A stretch of 64,000 nt of DNA. It comes from Rhodococcus sp. 14-1411-2a (GTDB lineage Bacteria; Actinomycetota; Actinomycetes; Mycobacteriales; Mycobacteriaceae). Under the pieces are notes generated by a model. It was not told the DNA's origin, made no database searches, and saw only the letters and a list, made by a program, of their open reading frames with translations. This document shows, one piece after another, positions 29,659-38,139 of the stretch (the stretch's first letter is position 1; each line of letters opens with the position of its first letter). The stretch lies in contig NZ_NPGA01000020.1 in the NCBI RefSeq assembly GCF_002259485.1, positions 620,001 through 684,000 of the forward strand, written 5' to 3'. Made by a program: the position numbers and the translations under genes.

Positions 29659-30441
29659 TCAGGCGTCGACACCGGATTCGGCCTGCGCGAGTTCGCGCTT
29701 CCACACTCGGAACGTCTCCTCGGTTCGGCCGCGACGCCAGTAGCCCGAGATCGAGGCCCACTCGGCACCGACACCCCGCTCCTTACGGATGTAGGGCCGA
29801 ATGTTGTGCATGACGGCCTGGGCTTCGCCGTGCACGAAGACCTGAGCCTGCCCCGGCAGCCATTCCGTTTCCTTCACCGCTGCGATCAGCGGTGCGTTGT
29901 CTCCGGCTCGGTCGTCTCCGACCTCGTTCGAGGACGCACCCCGGTGAATCCAGGTCACGTCGACGACAGCGAGCGTCTCCATGTAGATCTCGTCGTGCCT
30001 GTCGGCAACTTCGATGAAGACCTTGGCGACGGCATCCTCCGGGAGTGCTTCGACAGCAGCCGAAATCGCCGGAATCGCCGATTCGTCGCCGGCGAAGAGG
30101 TGCCAGTCCGCGTCGGGGCGCGGGGCGTACCCACCCGACGGGCCGAAGAACGACATCTCGTCCCCCGGCTTCGCCCGGGTGGCCCACGGCCCGGCGACTC
30201 CCTCGTCTCCGTGCACCACGAAGTCGATGGCGATCTCCCGAGCGCGAGTATCCACCGAGCGAACGGTGTACGTGCGCATGATCGGTTCGTCATCGGTCCC
30301 GAAGAACAACTTGACGTAGGCGTCGGTCTCGTCGATCGCATCGAAGTCGTCGAAACCGGCCCCACCCAGGTAGACCCGGTGCATGTGCGGGGTGAGCGCT
30401 TCGGTGCGCAGGACGGACAGGGTGGTTTTCTTGCGTGGCAC
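29659..30441 (-). CDS. viuB: Siderophore-interacting protein (ferric reductase, ViuB family)
   Basis: A 260-residue flavoprotein that reduces ferric siderophores to release iron. An N-terminal FAD-binding barrel (MRTYTVRSVDTRAREIAIDF; the RTYTVR motif is typical) is followed by a C-terminal NAD(P)H-binding lobe (LFAGDESAIPAI). The start GTG 30441 follows GAGGGG with six bases between. It is at the position of Rv2895c. An IdeR-like box lies upstream (30484-30502), so iron repression is likely. Confidence 0.9.
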   Translation of the reverse strand: MPRKKTTLSVLRTEALTPHMHRVYLGGAGFDDFDAIDETDAYVKLFFGTDDEPIMRTYTVRSVDTRAREIAIDFVVHGDEGVAGPWATRAKPGDEMSFFGPSGGYAPRPDADWHLFAGDESAIPAISAAVEALPEDAVAKVFIEVADRHDEIYMETLAVVDVTWIHRGASSNEVGDDRAGDNAPLIAAVKETEWLPGQAQVFVHGEAQAVMHNIRPYIRKERGVGAEWASISGYWRRGRTEETFRVWKRELAQAESGVDA

Positions 30442-30483
30442 TTCTGACCCCTCTTCGAGTGAACGACGCCGACAGCCGATGCG

Positions 30484-30502
30484 TCGACTAAGCATTACCT
30501 AA
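30484..30502 (-). promoter_or_regulatory. Candidate IdeR/DtxR iron box upstream of viuB
   Basis: TTAGGTAATGCTTAGTCGA on the minus strand matches the degenerate consensus TWAGGTWAGSCTWACCTWA at 14 of 19 positions; the left half is perfect and the right half is poor. A nearby inverted repeat CCTAAC-N8-GTTAGG (30499-30518) overlaps it. Location and gene function fit iron control. Confidence 0.42.
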
Positions 30503-30536
30503 CACCCTACCGTTAGGCTCTCGAATCGTGGTGCGC

Positions 30537-31658
30537 TCACCCACGCACGACGCGGAACCATCCGGTCTCGTCGCTGGCGACGAAACCGTCCATCTCCAGT
30601 ACCGGCAGGGATGCGCGCACCTTGTTCAGCGGAACACCGGAGTGCTCGGACAGCTCTCTACTCGATACCGAACCGGTTGCCGGCAACGCGTCGTAGATCA
30701 GCAGGGCGGTGTCCGACAGCGCATCGGTCTCCCGAAAGAGGTCGGGTCGAGGCTCCTCCGGGGACCCGAGTGCACCCGCCTCGGCGACCACATCGTGCGA
30801 GCTCGACACCAGCACGGCCTCGCCGTCCCGGATCATGCGGTGGCAGCCCGTGGACGTCGGCGAGGTGACCGGCCCAGGGACCGCGAGCACGGGCCTACCC
30901 AATTTCGCCGCCCACGCCGCTGTGTTGCGAGCACCGCTGCGCCACCCGGCCTCGACGACCACCACAGCCGATCCGAGTGCCGCGACGAGCCTGTTGCGAG
31001 CGAGGAAACGATGCTTCGCCGGTGTCGTACCCGGCGCGTATTCACTGAGAACCAGGCCACTGGCAGCGATCTGCCGCAGTAACCGCGAATGGCCCGCTGG
31101 ATACGCACGATCGACGCCACAGGCGAGTACCGCCATCGTCGTACCCTCGACTCCGAGAGCCGCCCGGTGCGCCGCGGCGTCGATACCGAAAGCGGCTCCC
31201 GAAATGACGGTCCACCCGTCGAGCGCCAGATCGGCGGATATCTCCGCCGTCACATGATCACCGTAGGGACTCGAGGCGCGTGTCCCGACGATGGACACCG
31301 AACGCTCGGTGATCGTTGCGACCGGCCGAGTTCCCAGTGCCCACAACGCAATCGGTGGGCAGGTATCCACCCCTGCGGTCATACCCGGTCCGTCGAATCC
31401 GAGAAATCGCCACGCCGGCCACTCGTCGTCGTCCGGCGTGATCAACCGACCACCGAGCGCAGCGATGTGATCGAGATCTGCTGCCGCGGTGTCGATGTGG
31501 GCGCGGACCGCGAGCCGCTCCCCCAACCTGCCCGCCCGCACGGCTTCTGCCGTCGCTTCGGGACCGTGCGCTGCAGCATGATCGACCACCGGCCGATGCG
31601 GACCCTGCGCCACGCGAGAGAGATACGCCCAGGCGAGTCGACGCGCGTCGTGCGTCAT
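30537..31658 (-). CDS. dprA: DNA processing protein DprA
   Basis: Binds single-stranded DNA and loads RecA during natural transformation; function in actinobacteria is less clear. 373 residues: a Rossmann-like core with VGTRASSPYGDHVTAEI and ISGAAFGIDAAAHRAAL, and a C-terminal winged helix (SSRELSEHSGVPLNKVRASL). Its ATG overlaps, as ATGA, the stop codon that comM would have without the frameshift described under comM. Syntenic with Rv2896c. Confidence 0.93.
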   Translation of the reverse strand: MTHDARRLAWAYLSRVAQGPHRPVVDHAAAHGPEATAEAVRAGRLGERLAVRAHIDTAAADLDHIAALGGRLITPDDDEWPAWRFLGFDGPGMTAGVDTCPPIALWALGTRPVATITERSVSIVGTRASSPYGDHVTAEISADLALDGWTVISGAAFGIDAAAHRAALGVEGTTMAVLACGVDRAYPAGHSRLLRQIAASGLVLSEYAPGTTPAKHRFLARNRLVAALGSAVVVVEAGWRSGARNTAAWAAKLGRPVLAVPGPVTSPTSTGCHRMIRDGEAVLVSSSHDVVAEAGALGSPEEPRPDLFRETDALSDTALLIYDALPATGSVSSRELSEHSGVPLNKVRASLPVLEMDGFVASDETGWFRVVRG

Positions 31659-31734
31659 GCCACTCCCCTGTCACGGAAATCCAACGCGGCTCCGACCTCG
31701 TCGGCACCGGGGACCGAACCACCGGCGAGATCGT

Positions 31735-33159
31735 TCAGCGTCCACGCCACCGAATGGCTCGGTCTGCGCCGCGCGCGGTCAGCGATCCGTTGCGCAACGC
31801 ACGCTCGACCGGAGCGAGCGTCGAGCGTGCCAATCGAAATCGTTGGCGCAGAGCGGGTCCGGGAACCTCCGCATTGGTCCTCCAGCCGAACTCTCGCCAC
31901 CGCTGCGCGGCGGCGTCCCTGGCCCCCGTCACGCGTGCGCGAATTTCGCTCGTACCCTCCCCCACCTCGTCGACCAGTGCACCTGTCGCGACACCCATCA
32001 TCTGAATTCGCAGATCGACGCGATCCAGCAATGGCCCGGACAGCTTGCCGAGATATTTGCGTCGCGCTGTGGGCGGGCAGACGCAGTCGACCTGCCGCGC
32101 AGGCGCACACGGACACGGATTGGCTGCGAGAACCAACTGAAACCTGGCCGGATACCTGGCCACACCGTCACGACGGGCAATACGAATCTCTCCGTCCTCC
32201 AACGGAGTACGCAACGCCTCGAGTACCCGGACGCTCATCTCGGCGCACTCGTCCAGAAACAGGACTCCGCGATGTGCGCGGCTGACTGCCCCCGGTTTGG
32301 CCATTCCGGTTCCGCCCCCGACCAAGGCACTCACCGAGGTCGAATGATGCGGCGCGATGAACGGCGGTGACGTGATGAGCGGCCGCGCCGTGGTCAACAG
32401 GCCCGCCACCGAGTGGATGGCTGTCACTTCGAGCGCTTCGGATTCGGTCAGCGGCGGCAGAATCCCCGGAAGACGTTGCGCCAACATCGTTTTTCCGATG
32501 CCCGGTGGCCCGGTCAACATGATGTGATGTGCGCCTGCGGCGGCGACCTCCAGAGCCCATCGCGCATCGGCCTGTCCGGCAACATCACTGAGGTCCGGAT
32601 AGATCTCCTCGTGCCATTCGGTCGGGACGGGTGATTCGAGGGCCTGCTCACCACGAAGCCAGGCCACCACGTCCCCGAGCGAACCCGCACCCAGCACCTC
32701 GATTCCGTCCACCAGACCCGCCTCGGGCAGACATTGCAGCGGAACGACCACTCGCTGCCAGCCCGCACTCTTGACCGCGAGCACCCCGGGCAGGACCCCA
32801 CGGACTGCGCGCAGCCTCCCATCGAGTGCCAGCTCACCCAGAAACACGGTCTCGGACAGGCATCCACGCGGAATCGCCTTCGCGGCATCGAGAACCGACA
32901 ACGCGAGTGCGAGGTCGTACACCGATCCGCCCTTGGGCAACGTCGCGGGCGACAGAGCGAGAATCACCCGACTGTCCGGCCAGGTACCGCCCGAGTTCTT
33001 CACAGCGGCTTTGACTCGGTCACGCGATTCGTTCAGCGCAGTATCGGGAAGACCGACAAGATGTGTGCCAGGTAGGCCCTGCCCGATATCGGCTTCGATT
33101 TCCACCAGCACACCGTCGACCCCGTTGACCGCCACCGAATGCGCTCTCCCGAGTGGCAT
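31735..33159 (-). CDS. comM: Mg-chelatase-like AAA ATPase ComM, apparently frameshifted at C-terminus
   Basis: A helicase-like AAA+ protein that drives branch migration during transformation in Gram-negatives. 474 residues: an N-terminal Lon/RadA-like domain, Walker A in LTGPPGIGKTMLAQRLPG, Walker B in VLFLDECAEM, and a zinc-type segment ANPCPCAP with further Cys in VDCVCP. The frame ends RAIRWRGR, whereas relatives end RVAWTLADLAG-like; the missing end (AWTLNDLAGGSVPGADEVG and on) is present in the next frame, ending at 31655, where its TGA overlaps the dprA start. One base appears deleted near 31750-31753. The first ATG overlaps the yraN stop. Confidence 0.88.
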   Translation of the reverse strand: MPLGRAHSVAVNGVDGVLVEIEADIGQGLPGTHLVGLPDTALNESRDRVKAAVKNSGGTWPDSRVILALSPATLPKGGSVYDLALALSVLDAAKAIPRGCLSETVFLGELALDGRLRAVRGVLPGVLAVKSAGWQRVVVPLQCLPEAGLVDGIEVLGAGSLGDVVAWLRGEQALESPVPTEWHEEIYPDLSDVAGQADARWALEVAAAGAHHIMLTGPPGIGKTMLAQRLPGILPPLTESEALEVTAIHSVAGLLTTARPLITSPPFIAPHHSTSVSALVGGGTGMAKPGAVSRAHRGVLFLDECAEMSVRVLEALRTPLEDGEIRIARRDGVARYPARFQLVLAANPCPCAPARQVDCVCPPTARRKYLGKLSGPLLDRVDLRIQMMGVATGALVDEVGEGTSEIRARVTGARDAAAQRWREFGWRTNAEVPGPALRQRFRLARSTLAPVERALRNGSLTARGADRAIRWRGR

Positions 33160-33524
33160 CAGAACGCGGCCCGAACGTGCGTGATGACCGGTTCCTCGTG
33201 GCGACCGACCACGATCGCGATCACGTCGAATCTGATCTGCACCCACGGTCCCTGCTGCAGCGAAAGCCACCGCAGCGCCAGCCCTCTGATTCGAGTCTGT
33301 TTCGTGTACGTCACCGCTTCGGCGGGTGTTCCGTATCCGATTCCCGATCGAGTCTTCACTTCGACGAACACCACCGTCTCGCCCTCGCGCGCAATGATGT
33401 CGAGTTCTCCGGAACGATGCCGCCAGTTCCGCTCGATCACCTCGAGACCGATGTCCTCGAGATGGCGCACCGCGAGTTCCTCACCGCGCGCACCGAGTTC
33501 CTGGTTGGTTGCCATGTCCGCCAT
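33159..33524 (-). CDS. yraN: UPF0102 endonuclease-like protein YraN
   Basis: A 121-residue protein of the restriction-endonuclease-like fold: GARGEELAVRHLEDIG, RNWRHRSGELDIIARE (Glu and Asp of the PD-ExK core) and VFVEVKTRSG (the ExK). Nuclease activity has been suggested but is not established. It overlaps comM by one base (TGATG) and belongs to the yraN-comM-dprA operon, as in mycobacteria. Confidence 0.92.
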   Translation of the reverse strand: MADMATNQELGARGEELAVRHLEDIGLEVIERNWRHRSGELDIIAREGETVVFVEVKTRSGIGYGTPAEAVTYTKQTRIRGLALRWLSLQQGPWVQIRFDVIAIVVGRHEEPVITHVRAAF

Positions 33525-33625
33525 TCCTCCACTCTCCGACCGTGCATTGCGGCCGATTCGGTCGTCTCGACGGTGGCACGACCCGAAAGAGGAGAAGCGA
33601 AGAAAGCGCAGGTGGGAAATTGCCC

Positions 33626-33652
33626 TGTGGACAACTGCTCGACTGTGGACGA
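33626..33652 (-). promoter_or_regulatory. DnaA-box-like pair upstream of yraN
   Basis: TGTGGACAA (33626-33634, perfect box on the minus strand) and TGTGGACGA (33644-33652, one mismatch), same orientation, 18 bases apart. In the 351-base gap between lsr2 and yraN, whose only other recognised content is the lsr2 terminator. Significance uncertain. Confidence 0.35.
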
Positions 33653-33751
33653 ACGGTCCGATTGTCGGCGGCGATCAGTCCACCGTGTCGGACCGCCGTG
33701 CTATGGCTCGTAGCGTGTCCGAGCCGCCGGGCGAAAGCGGACTCCATACGC

Positions 33752-33789
33752 AAAAAGCTCCGTCCTGATTCAAAGAATCGGACGGAGCT
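33752..33789 (-). terminator. Rho-independent terminator of lsr2
   Basis: On the minus strand AGCTCCGTCC-GATTC, loop TTT, GAATC, one bulged A, then GGACGGAGCT and a run of five T. A 15-base-pair stem with a U-run: the best intrinsic terminator in the window, about 86 bases after the lsr2 stop. Confidence 0.85.
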
Positions 33790-33875
33790 GATGCGGCTTG
33801 TCGATACCGACATCGAAAGTGCCGATACGCAAAACGTGCTGCCGAGACACCGAGCCTCGGTTCGCGAAAGGACGG

Positions 33876-34220
33876 TCAGTGAGCAGCCTCGTAGGCCGCT
33901 TGCACATCCTGACTGATACGGCCGCGGGCACTGACCTCGTGACCGTTCTCGCGGGCCCATGCTCGAATGTCCTGCAGATCCACCTTGCCGCGAGCCGGTG
34001 CCGATGCAGCGCCGCCCTTACGGGTGCGGCGTCCGGAAATCTTCTCGGCGTGCTCGATCCAGAATGCCAACTGTTCGTGCAATTCGTTGGCATGTTTGAG
34101 GTTCAAATCGATGCGGTACTGGTTTCCACCGATGCCGAATTCGATGGATTCACCTTGGCCGTCTTTGATGACCGATCCGTCCACATCGTCGATCATCTGC
34201 ACAAGCGTCTTGCGTGCCAT
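33876..34220 (-). CDS. Lsr2-type nucleoid-associated protein
   Basis: A 114-residue H-NS-like protein that bridges AT-rich DNA and silences genes. The N-terminal dimerisation domain is MARKTLVQMIDDVDGS with a typical ESIEFGIGGNQYRIDL, and the C-terminal DNA-binding domain has VDLQDIRAWARENGHEV and the AT-hook-like ARGR. The start ATG 34220 has an AGAGG in front. In M. tuberculosis lsr2 is elsewhere (Rv3597c), so this may be a second paralogue. It has its own terminator and a long 5' region. Confidence 0.95.
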   Translation of the reverse strand: MARKTLVQMIDDVDGSVIKDGQGESIEFGIGGNQYRIDLNLKHANELHEQLAFWIEHAEKISGRRTRKGGAASAPARGKVDLQDIRAWARENGHEVSARGRISQDVQAAYEAAH

Positions 34221-34631
34221 CTCGTACCTCTTACACGTCTGGGGGATGTGATATTCAAGTTCTACCACCCATTCTCGTATCCACGCAAAGAACTGCAGGC
34301 GTTTCGTGACGTGTCGAATCGACGAATATCGGTGCAGAAATTGTCCAGCATTTCGAGCGACTAATCGACCAATTCGAATAGCTTTGTTGCGCAATCGATT
34401 TCACACGGGAAAACCGATCGCAACCGCCGTGCACCATTGGACGGGGAACAACTTTCCGTGACACCGAACACGGAAACAGGACATGCGGACCGATTTGGCC
34501 GGGCGTCCAATTTTTCGGGTGGCAAAACGATCGGTACAGCACGACCGCATCGCATCGGGTGGTTCGCAGCAGGCTGATCCGACATCCGACGCTCAGGGCG
34601 ACTCCGTCAGGCCCCAGCCTCGGACGAGGAG
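34221..34631. other. Long gap upstream of lsr2
   Basis: 411 bases with no supported gene and lower GC than the surroundings, between the lsr2 start and the stop of the DUF2469 gene. It should hold the lsr2 promoter; I could not pick one hexamer pair over others. A perfect small palindrome GTCGA-A-TCGAC occurs at about 34313-34323. AT-rich stretches could be sites for Lsr2 autoregulation. Confidence 0.5.
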
Positions 34632-34937
34632 CTATTCCGGCAGACGAAGATCTGGTTTGTCCAACTCTTCGATGTTGACGTCCTTGAAGGTGATCACCCG
34701 GACATGCTTGACGAAACGGGCGGGGCGATACATGTCCCACACCCACGAGTCGGACATGCGCAATTCGAAGTAGATTTCACCGTCGGCGTTGTGCGGAATG
34801 AGTTCTACGGAGTTCGCCAGATAGAACCGCCGCTCGGTTTCGACGACGTAGTTGAACTGACCCACGATGTCCCGATACTCGCGATACAGCGAGAGCTCCA
34901 TCTCGGTTTCGTACTTTTCGAGATCTTCGGCACTCAT
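34632..34937 (-). CDS. DUF2469 family protein
   Basis: A 101-residue acidic protein highly conserved in actinobacteria (Rv2901c place): SAEDLEKYETEMELSLYREY and VVETERRFYLANSVEL are its conserved blocks. No membrane segment or known motif; function unknown. It follows rnhB with 37 bases between, in the lepB-rnhB line. Confidence 0.9.
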   Translation of the reverse strand: MSAEDLEKYETEMELSLYREYRDIVGQFNYVVETERRFYLANSVELIPHNADGEIYFELRMSDSWVWDMYRPARFVKHVRVITFKDVNIEELDKPDLRLPE

Positions 34938-34974
34938 CGGTCTCTTTCATCCTCCAGTCGGGCGTGAACAGCAA

Positions 34975-35736
34975 TCATCGCGTACCGGCGTCGCGGCAGT
35001 CCATTCGCCCCAGGGCGTCGACGGCGTCAGGAGAAAGCCCCGCGGCGGCCGCTGCGACATTCGCGTAGGACATTCGATGCTCGCGGCTGGGCCCGAGAGC
35101 GGTCATGGCGGCCGAGTGAGCACGGGTGCTGTACCCCTTGTGCACGGCGAATCCGTAGCCGGGAATCGTTTCGTCCAACTGCACCATCAATCGGTCCCGG
35201 GAGACCTTCGCGAGCACGCTCGCCGCGGCGATGCACGCTGCGGTGGCGTCACCGGCGATCACCGGTAGCGACGGAACCGGAAGGCCGGGCACTCGAAAGC
35301 CGTCGGTGAGTACGTAGCCCGGGGTCATGCCGAGCCCGGCAACAGCGCGTCGCATTCCTTCGATGTTCGCCACGTGGACCCCGATGCGGTCGACCTCGGC
35401 CGCATCGATCGACACCACACTCCATGCCAGTGCCAGCCTCTGGATCTTGGGAAAGAGCTCTTCGCGCCGTCGCTCGGTCAACTTCTTCGAGTCGTCCAGA
35501 TCCGCCAGGGCGGCATGTGCTCGCGCCCCGAGAACACACGCTGCGACCGTCAACGGACCGGCGCAGGCTCCTCTTCCCGCTTCGTCGACTCCTGCGACCG
35601 GCCCGAGTCCGCTCCGCTCCAACGCCGATTCCATCGTCCGTAATCCGGCCGCTCGTCGGATGATCGGACGCGGCGGCCACGACGACCGAGTCAAAGTTGC
35701 GCGCGCACGCGGCGCACGTCGCGGGGTTGCCGTCAT
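34975..35736 (-). CDS. rnhB: Ribonuclease HII
   Basis: Cuts RNA in RNA-DNA hybrids and removes misincorporated ribonucleotides. 253 residues: the catalytic Asp-Glu of [15 protein letters not shown] and a further Asp in [11 protein letters not shown]. About 45 basic residues precede the core from ATG 35736, which overlaps the lepB stop (ATGA). A start closer to the core (MESALERSG) is possible, but the overlap favours the longer form. Confidence 0.93.
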   Translation of the reverse strand: MTATPRRAPRARATLTRSSWPPRPIIRRAAGLRTMESALERSGLGPVAGVDEAGRGACAGPLTVAACVLGARAHAALADLDDSKKLTERRREELFPKIQRLALAWSVVSIDAAEVDRIGVHVANIEGMRRAVAGLGMTPGYVLTDGFRVPGLPVPSLPVIAGDATAACIAAASVLAKVSRDRLMVQLDETIPGYGFAVHKGYSTRAHSAAMTALGPSREHRMSYANVAAAAAGLSPDAVDALGRMDCRDAGTR

Positions 35737-36509
35737 CGACCCTGGATGTCGGGAGAATCCAGGATGCCGGTTCGTGACGGCGGCAGTGCGATGAACACGG
35801 CCTTCCCGATCACGTTGTCGAGGGGAACGGTTCCGGTGAATTCGTCGGTGACGTGATACCGGGAATCTCGCGAGTTGCTCCGGTTGTCGCCCATGACCCA
35901 GACGTTGCCCTCCGGCACGGTGACGGGGTCGAAGCATCGTCCGGACTTCAGTTCGGTGTCGCACGTCATCGTTCCCGGGGTGAACGGGAAATCCATCTGG
36001 ATGTACGGCTCGTCCAACGGCTGTCCGTCGACGAGCACTCGACCTTGATCGTCACAGCATTCGACGGTCTGACCGCCGGTGGCGATGACGCGCTTGACCA
36101 GATCGTTCTCGTCGGGCGCGACGACTCCGATCAACGAGCCGACTTCCTGTGCGCCACGAATCACCGAGTTGTCGGACCGCTGTGACACGAATTCGTCGTT
36201 CCACGAATCCGGGCCACGGAAGACGACGATGTCGCCGGGCTTCGGGTCGCCGAACCGGTATCCGATCTTCTCCACCACGATGCGGTCACCGGTGCAGCCG
36301 GTGCAGCCGTGCAAGGTCGGCTCCATCGATTCGGACGGGATCAGATACACCCGTGCGACGAATGTCTGGAGCAGAAAACTCAGTACCAGCGCTACCAGAA
36401 TCAGAATGGGGAGCTCACGCCAGAACGATCGGGGCTTGCGTTCCCGACGCTTCTTCCGTGAAGACTCGTCGTCGGGCTCGTCGATTGGATCCTGTGGGGA
36501 CTGCGTCAC
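35733..36509 (-). CDS. lepB: Signal peptidase I
   Basis: Membrane-bound Ser-Lys protease that removes Sec signal peptides. 258 residues: a charged cytoplasmic N-terminus, one helix ([18 protein letters not shown]), the catalytic Ser in [10 protein letters not shown] and Lys in [14 protein letters not shown], and [14 protein letters not shown] late in the protein. A two-Cys loop (TGCTG) after the Ser motif is unusual. GTG start. Between rplS and rnhB as in mycobacteria (Rv2903c). Confidence 0.95.
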   Translation of the reverse strand: MTQSPQDPIDEPDDESSRKKRRERKPRSFWRELPILILVALVLSFLLQTFVARVYLIPSESMEPTLHGCTGCTGDRIVVEKIGYRFGDPKPGDIVVFRGPDSWNDEFVSQRSDNSVIRGAQEVGSLIGVVAPDENDLVKRVIATGGQTVECCDDQGRVLVDGQPLDEPYIQMDFPFTPGTMTCDTELKSGRCFDPVTVPEGNVWVMGDNRSNSRDSRYHVTDEFTGTVPLDNVIGKAVFIALPPSRTGILDSPDIQGR

Positions 36510-36626
36510 GTGATCAGGTTAGCCGGAACCGTCGCCCGCACGGCCGGACGGTCTGCGCATGGGCGGTTCGCGGCTCTCGATCCGCCCGTCGGCAGGGTTG
36601 AATGCGGGCCGATCGCGGGCAGAACG

Positions 36627-36666
36627 CACCATGCCGCGTCGCCCTGACGGGCAACGCGGCATGGTG
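36627..36666 (-). terminator. Hairpin downstream of rplS
   Basis: 13-base perfect arms (CACCATGCCGCGT/ACGCGGCATGGTG) with a 14-base loop, starting 28 bases past the rplS stop. No U-run follows. Likely terminator or message-end stabiliser in the 184-base gap between rplS and lepB. Confidence 0.65.
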
Positions 36667-36693
36667 TGAACTGATGTGTCCGGGCGGAACCGG

Positions 36694-37035
36694 TCAGCGC
36701 TTTTCCTTGATCTTGGCGGCCTTGCCACGCAGATCGCGGAGGTAGTAGAGCTTGGCGCGACGGACGTCACCGCGGGTGAGGACCTCGAACTGGGCGATGT
36801 TGGGGCTGTGCACCGGGAAGGTGCGCTCGACACCGACGCCGAACGAGACCTTGCGGACCGTGAACGTTTCGCGAACGCCACCGCCCTGACGTCGGATGAC
36901 GACGCCCTTGAAGATCTGAATGCGCTCCTTCGAGCCTTCGATGACCTTGACGTGCACGTTCAGCGTGTCGCCGGGGCGGAAATCGGGGATGTCGCTACGC
37001 AGCGACTGATTGTCGAGAAAGTCCAGAGTGTTCAT
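36694..37035 (-). CDS. rplS: 50S ribosomal protein L19
   Basis: 113 residues, ending [33 protein letters not shown] and [12 protein letters not shown] are the family blocks. L19 lies at the 30S-50S interface. ATG 37035 gives the same length and N-terminus (MN-LDF) as the M. tuberculosis protein; an ATG at 37047 would add four residues. The 130 bases upstream would hold the promoter. Confidence 0.96.
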   Translation of the reverse strand: MNTLDFLDNQSLRSDIPDFRPGDTLNVHVKVIEGSKERIQIFKGVVIRRQGGGVRETFTVRKVSFGVGVERTFPVHSPNIAQFEVLTRGDVRRAKLYYLRDLRGKAAKIKEKR

Positions 37036-37167
37036 CGGTTGTGCCATCCTTGCGTTCTGCGCATGAGTAGAGGAACCGAGCGGCTCGCTGACACAGCGGC
37101 TCGACTGGTTCGTACTCCGAGTGAGGTCCGTGCCTGCTAGAGGCAACCCGACCATTGTGCCAGACCA

Positions 37168-38031
37168 TCAGGCGTTCGACGAAATCGGCGCTTCTCGGCT
37201 CGCCGCCGTCCCGCTCGGCATCGGCGCAGGCAGTACCGTCCGCGCCAATTCTTGCTCCGTGGCCTCACGTGCATGCACGATGCTCGGCTTGCCTGCGATC
37301 GCGTCCTGAAGATAGATCTTGGCCCGAATGATCGGCCGTCGCCACCGCTTCTCCCGGCGCAGTGCGCGTTCCATCTTCTTCGGCCTGGTGGTGTAGCGCC
37401 ACCTCGCCCACGGGGCACTCGGCCTGCTCAACCGCACTGCGGCCAGAACGAGGATCGGCAGGACGAACAGCCCGAGCAGTCCGGTCCAGATCTTTCCTTT
37501 GAGCAGTACGACGACACCCAGCGCGAGATTGGCCAGGGCCAACACCGCAAGGGTGCCGCGCACCCACGGGTCGGGATCGGACCGGAAGCCGGCCGGGCTG
37601 AGCAGCTCCAGAGGGTGCAAGCCGAGCAGCAGCAGGCCGGTGAATCCCACTGCCGCGAACACGGCGTCCACCGACGTGCGCCCCTGTTCGGACCAGTAGA
37701 CATCGCGGAGATAGAAGATCAACGCGAACTCGTCGAGGACGAGAGCTGCCCCGATACCGAAGATCGCGGCCAGCATCGCCCCGACCGACTCGGAACCGTC
37801 GACGTACACCGCGATCAAGCCGATCCCCGCCAGCAGCATCAACACGATCCCGAAGACGACATGGTGGATGTGCTGACCGCCGGGCGTGATGTTTCCCGGC
37901 CACCACTTCACATCTGCGCGAATCATCCTGACGCTGAGTCGGATCAGCAGGAACCCCAGCAACAGCCCCAGTAGGAAGCACAGCAGCGGCAGGCGGCCGT
38001 GATCGATGACCCCGTGTTGCAACCACCTCAC
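37168..38031 (-). CDS. Integral membrane protein of unknown function
   Basis: 287 residues with six or so hydrophobic helices in the first 200 (LLCFLLGLLLGFLLI near residue 16, then around 56, 85, 122, 160 and 185) and a basic, soluble C-terminus of about 85 (RRPIIRAKIYLQDAIAG). His-rich loops (GGQHIHHVVFG) could bind metal. I do not recognise a family with a known role. It is upstream of rplS on the same strand but separated by 132 bases. Confidence 0.75.
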   Translation of the reverse strand: MRWLQHGVIDHGRLPLLCFLLGLLLGFLLIRLSVRMIRADVKWWPGNITPGGQHIHHVVFGIVLMLLAGIGLIAVYVDGSESVGAMLAAIFGIGAALVLDEFALIFYLRDVYWSEQGRTSVDAVFAAVGFTGLLLLGLHPLELLSPAGFRSDPDPWVRGTLAVLALANLALGVVVLLKGKIWTGLLGLFVLPILVLAAVRLSRPSAPWARWRYTTRPKKMERALRREKRWRRPIIRAKIYLQDAIAGKPSIVHAREATEQELARTVLPAPMPSGTAASREAPISSNA

Positions 38032-38139
38032 GTGTGGCTCACGTCCTTCCTGCCGAACGGCCGAACGACCGGTGAATCACCGTTCACACTATTCGTGTTC
38101 GGGACCGCCCAGGGCAGCATCGACCCGAGGATCCGCCCA

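Noticed and set aside
34483-34773. Open frame in the lsr2 upstream gap
   Set aside because: Crosses the 3' end of the DUF2469 gene, no ribosome-binding site and no recognisable features.
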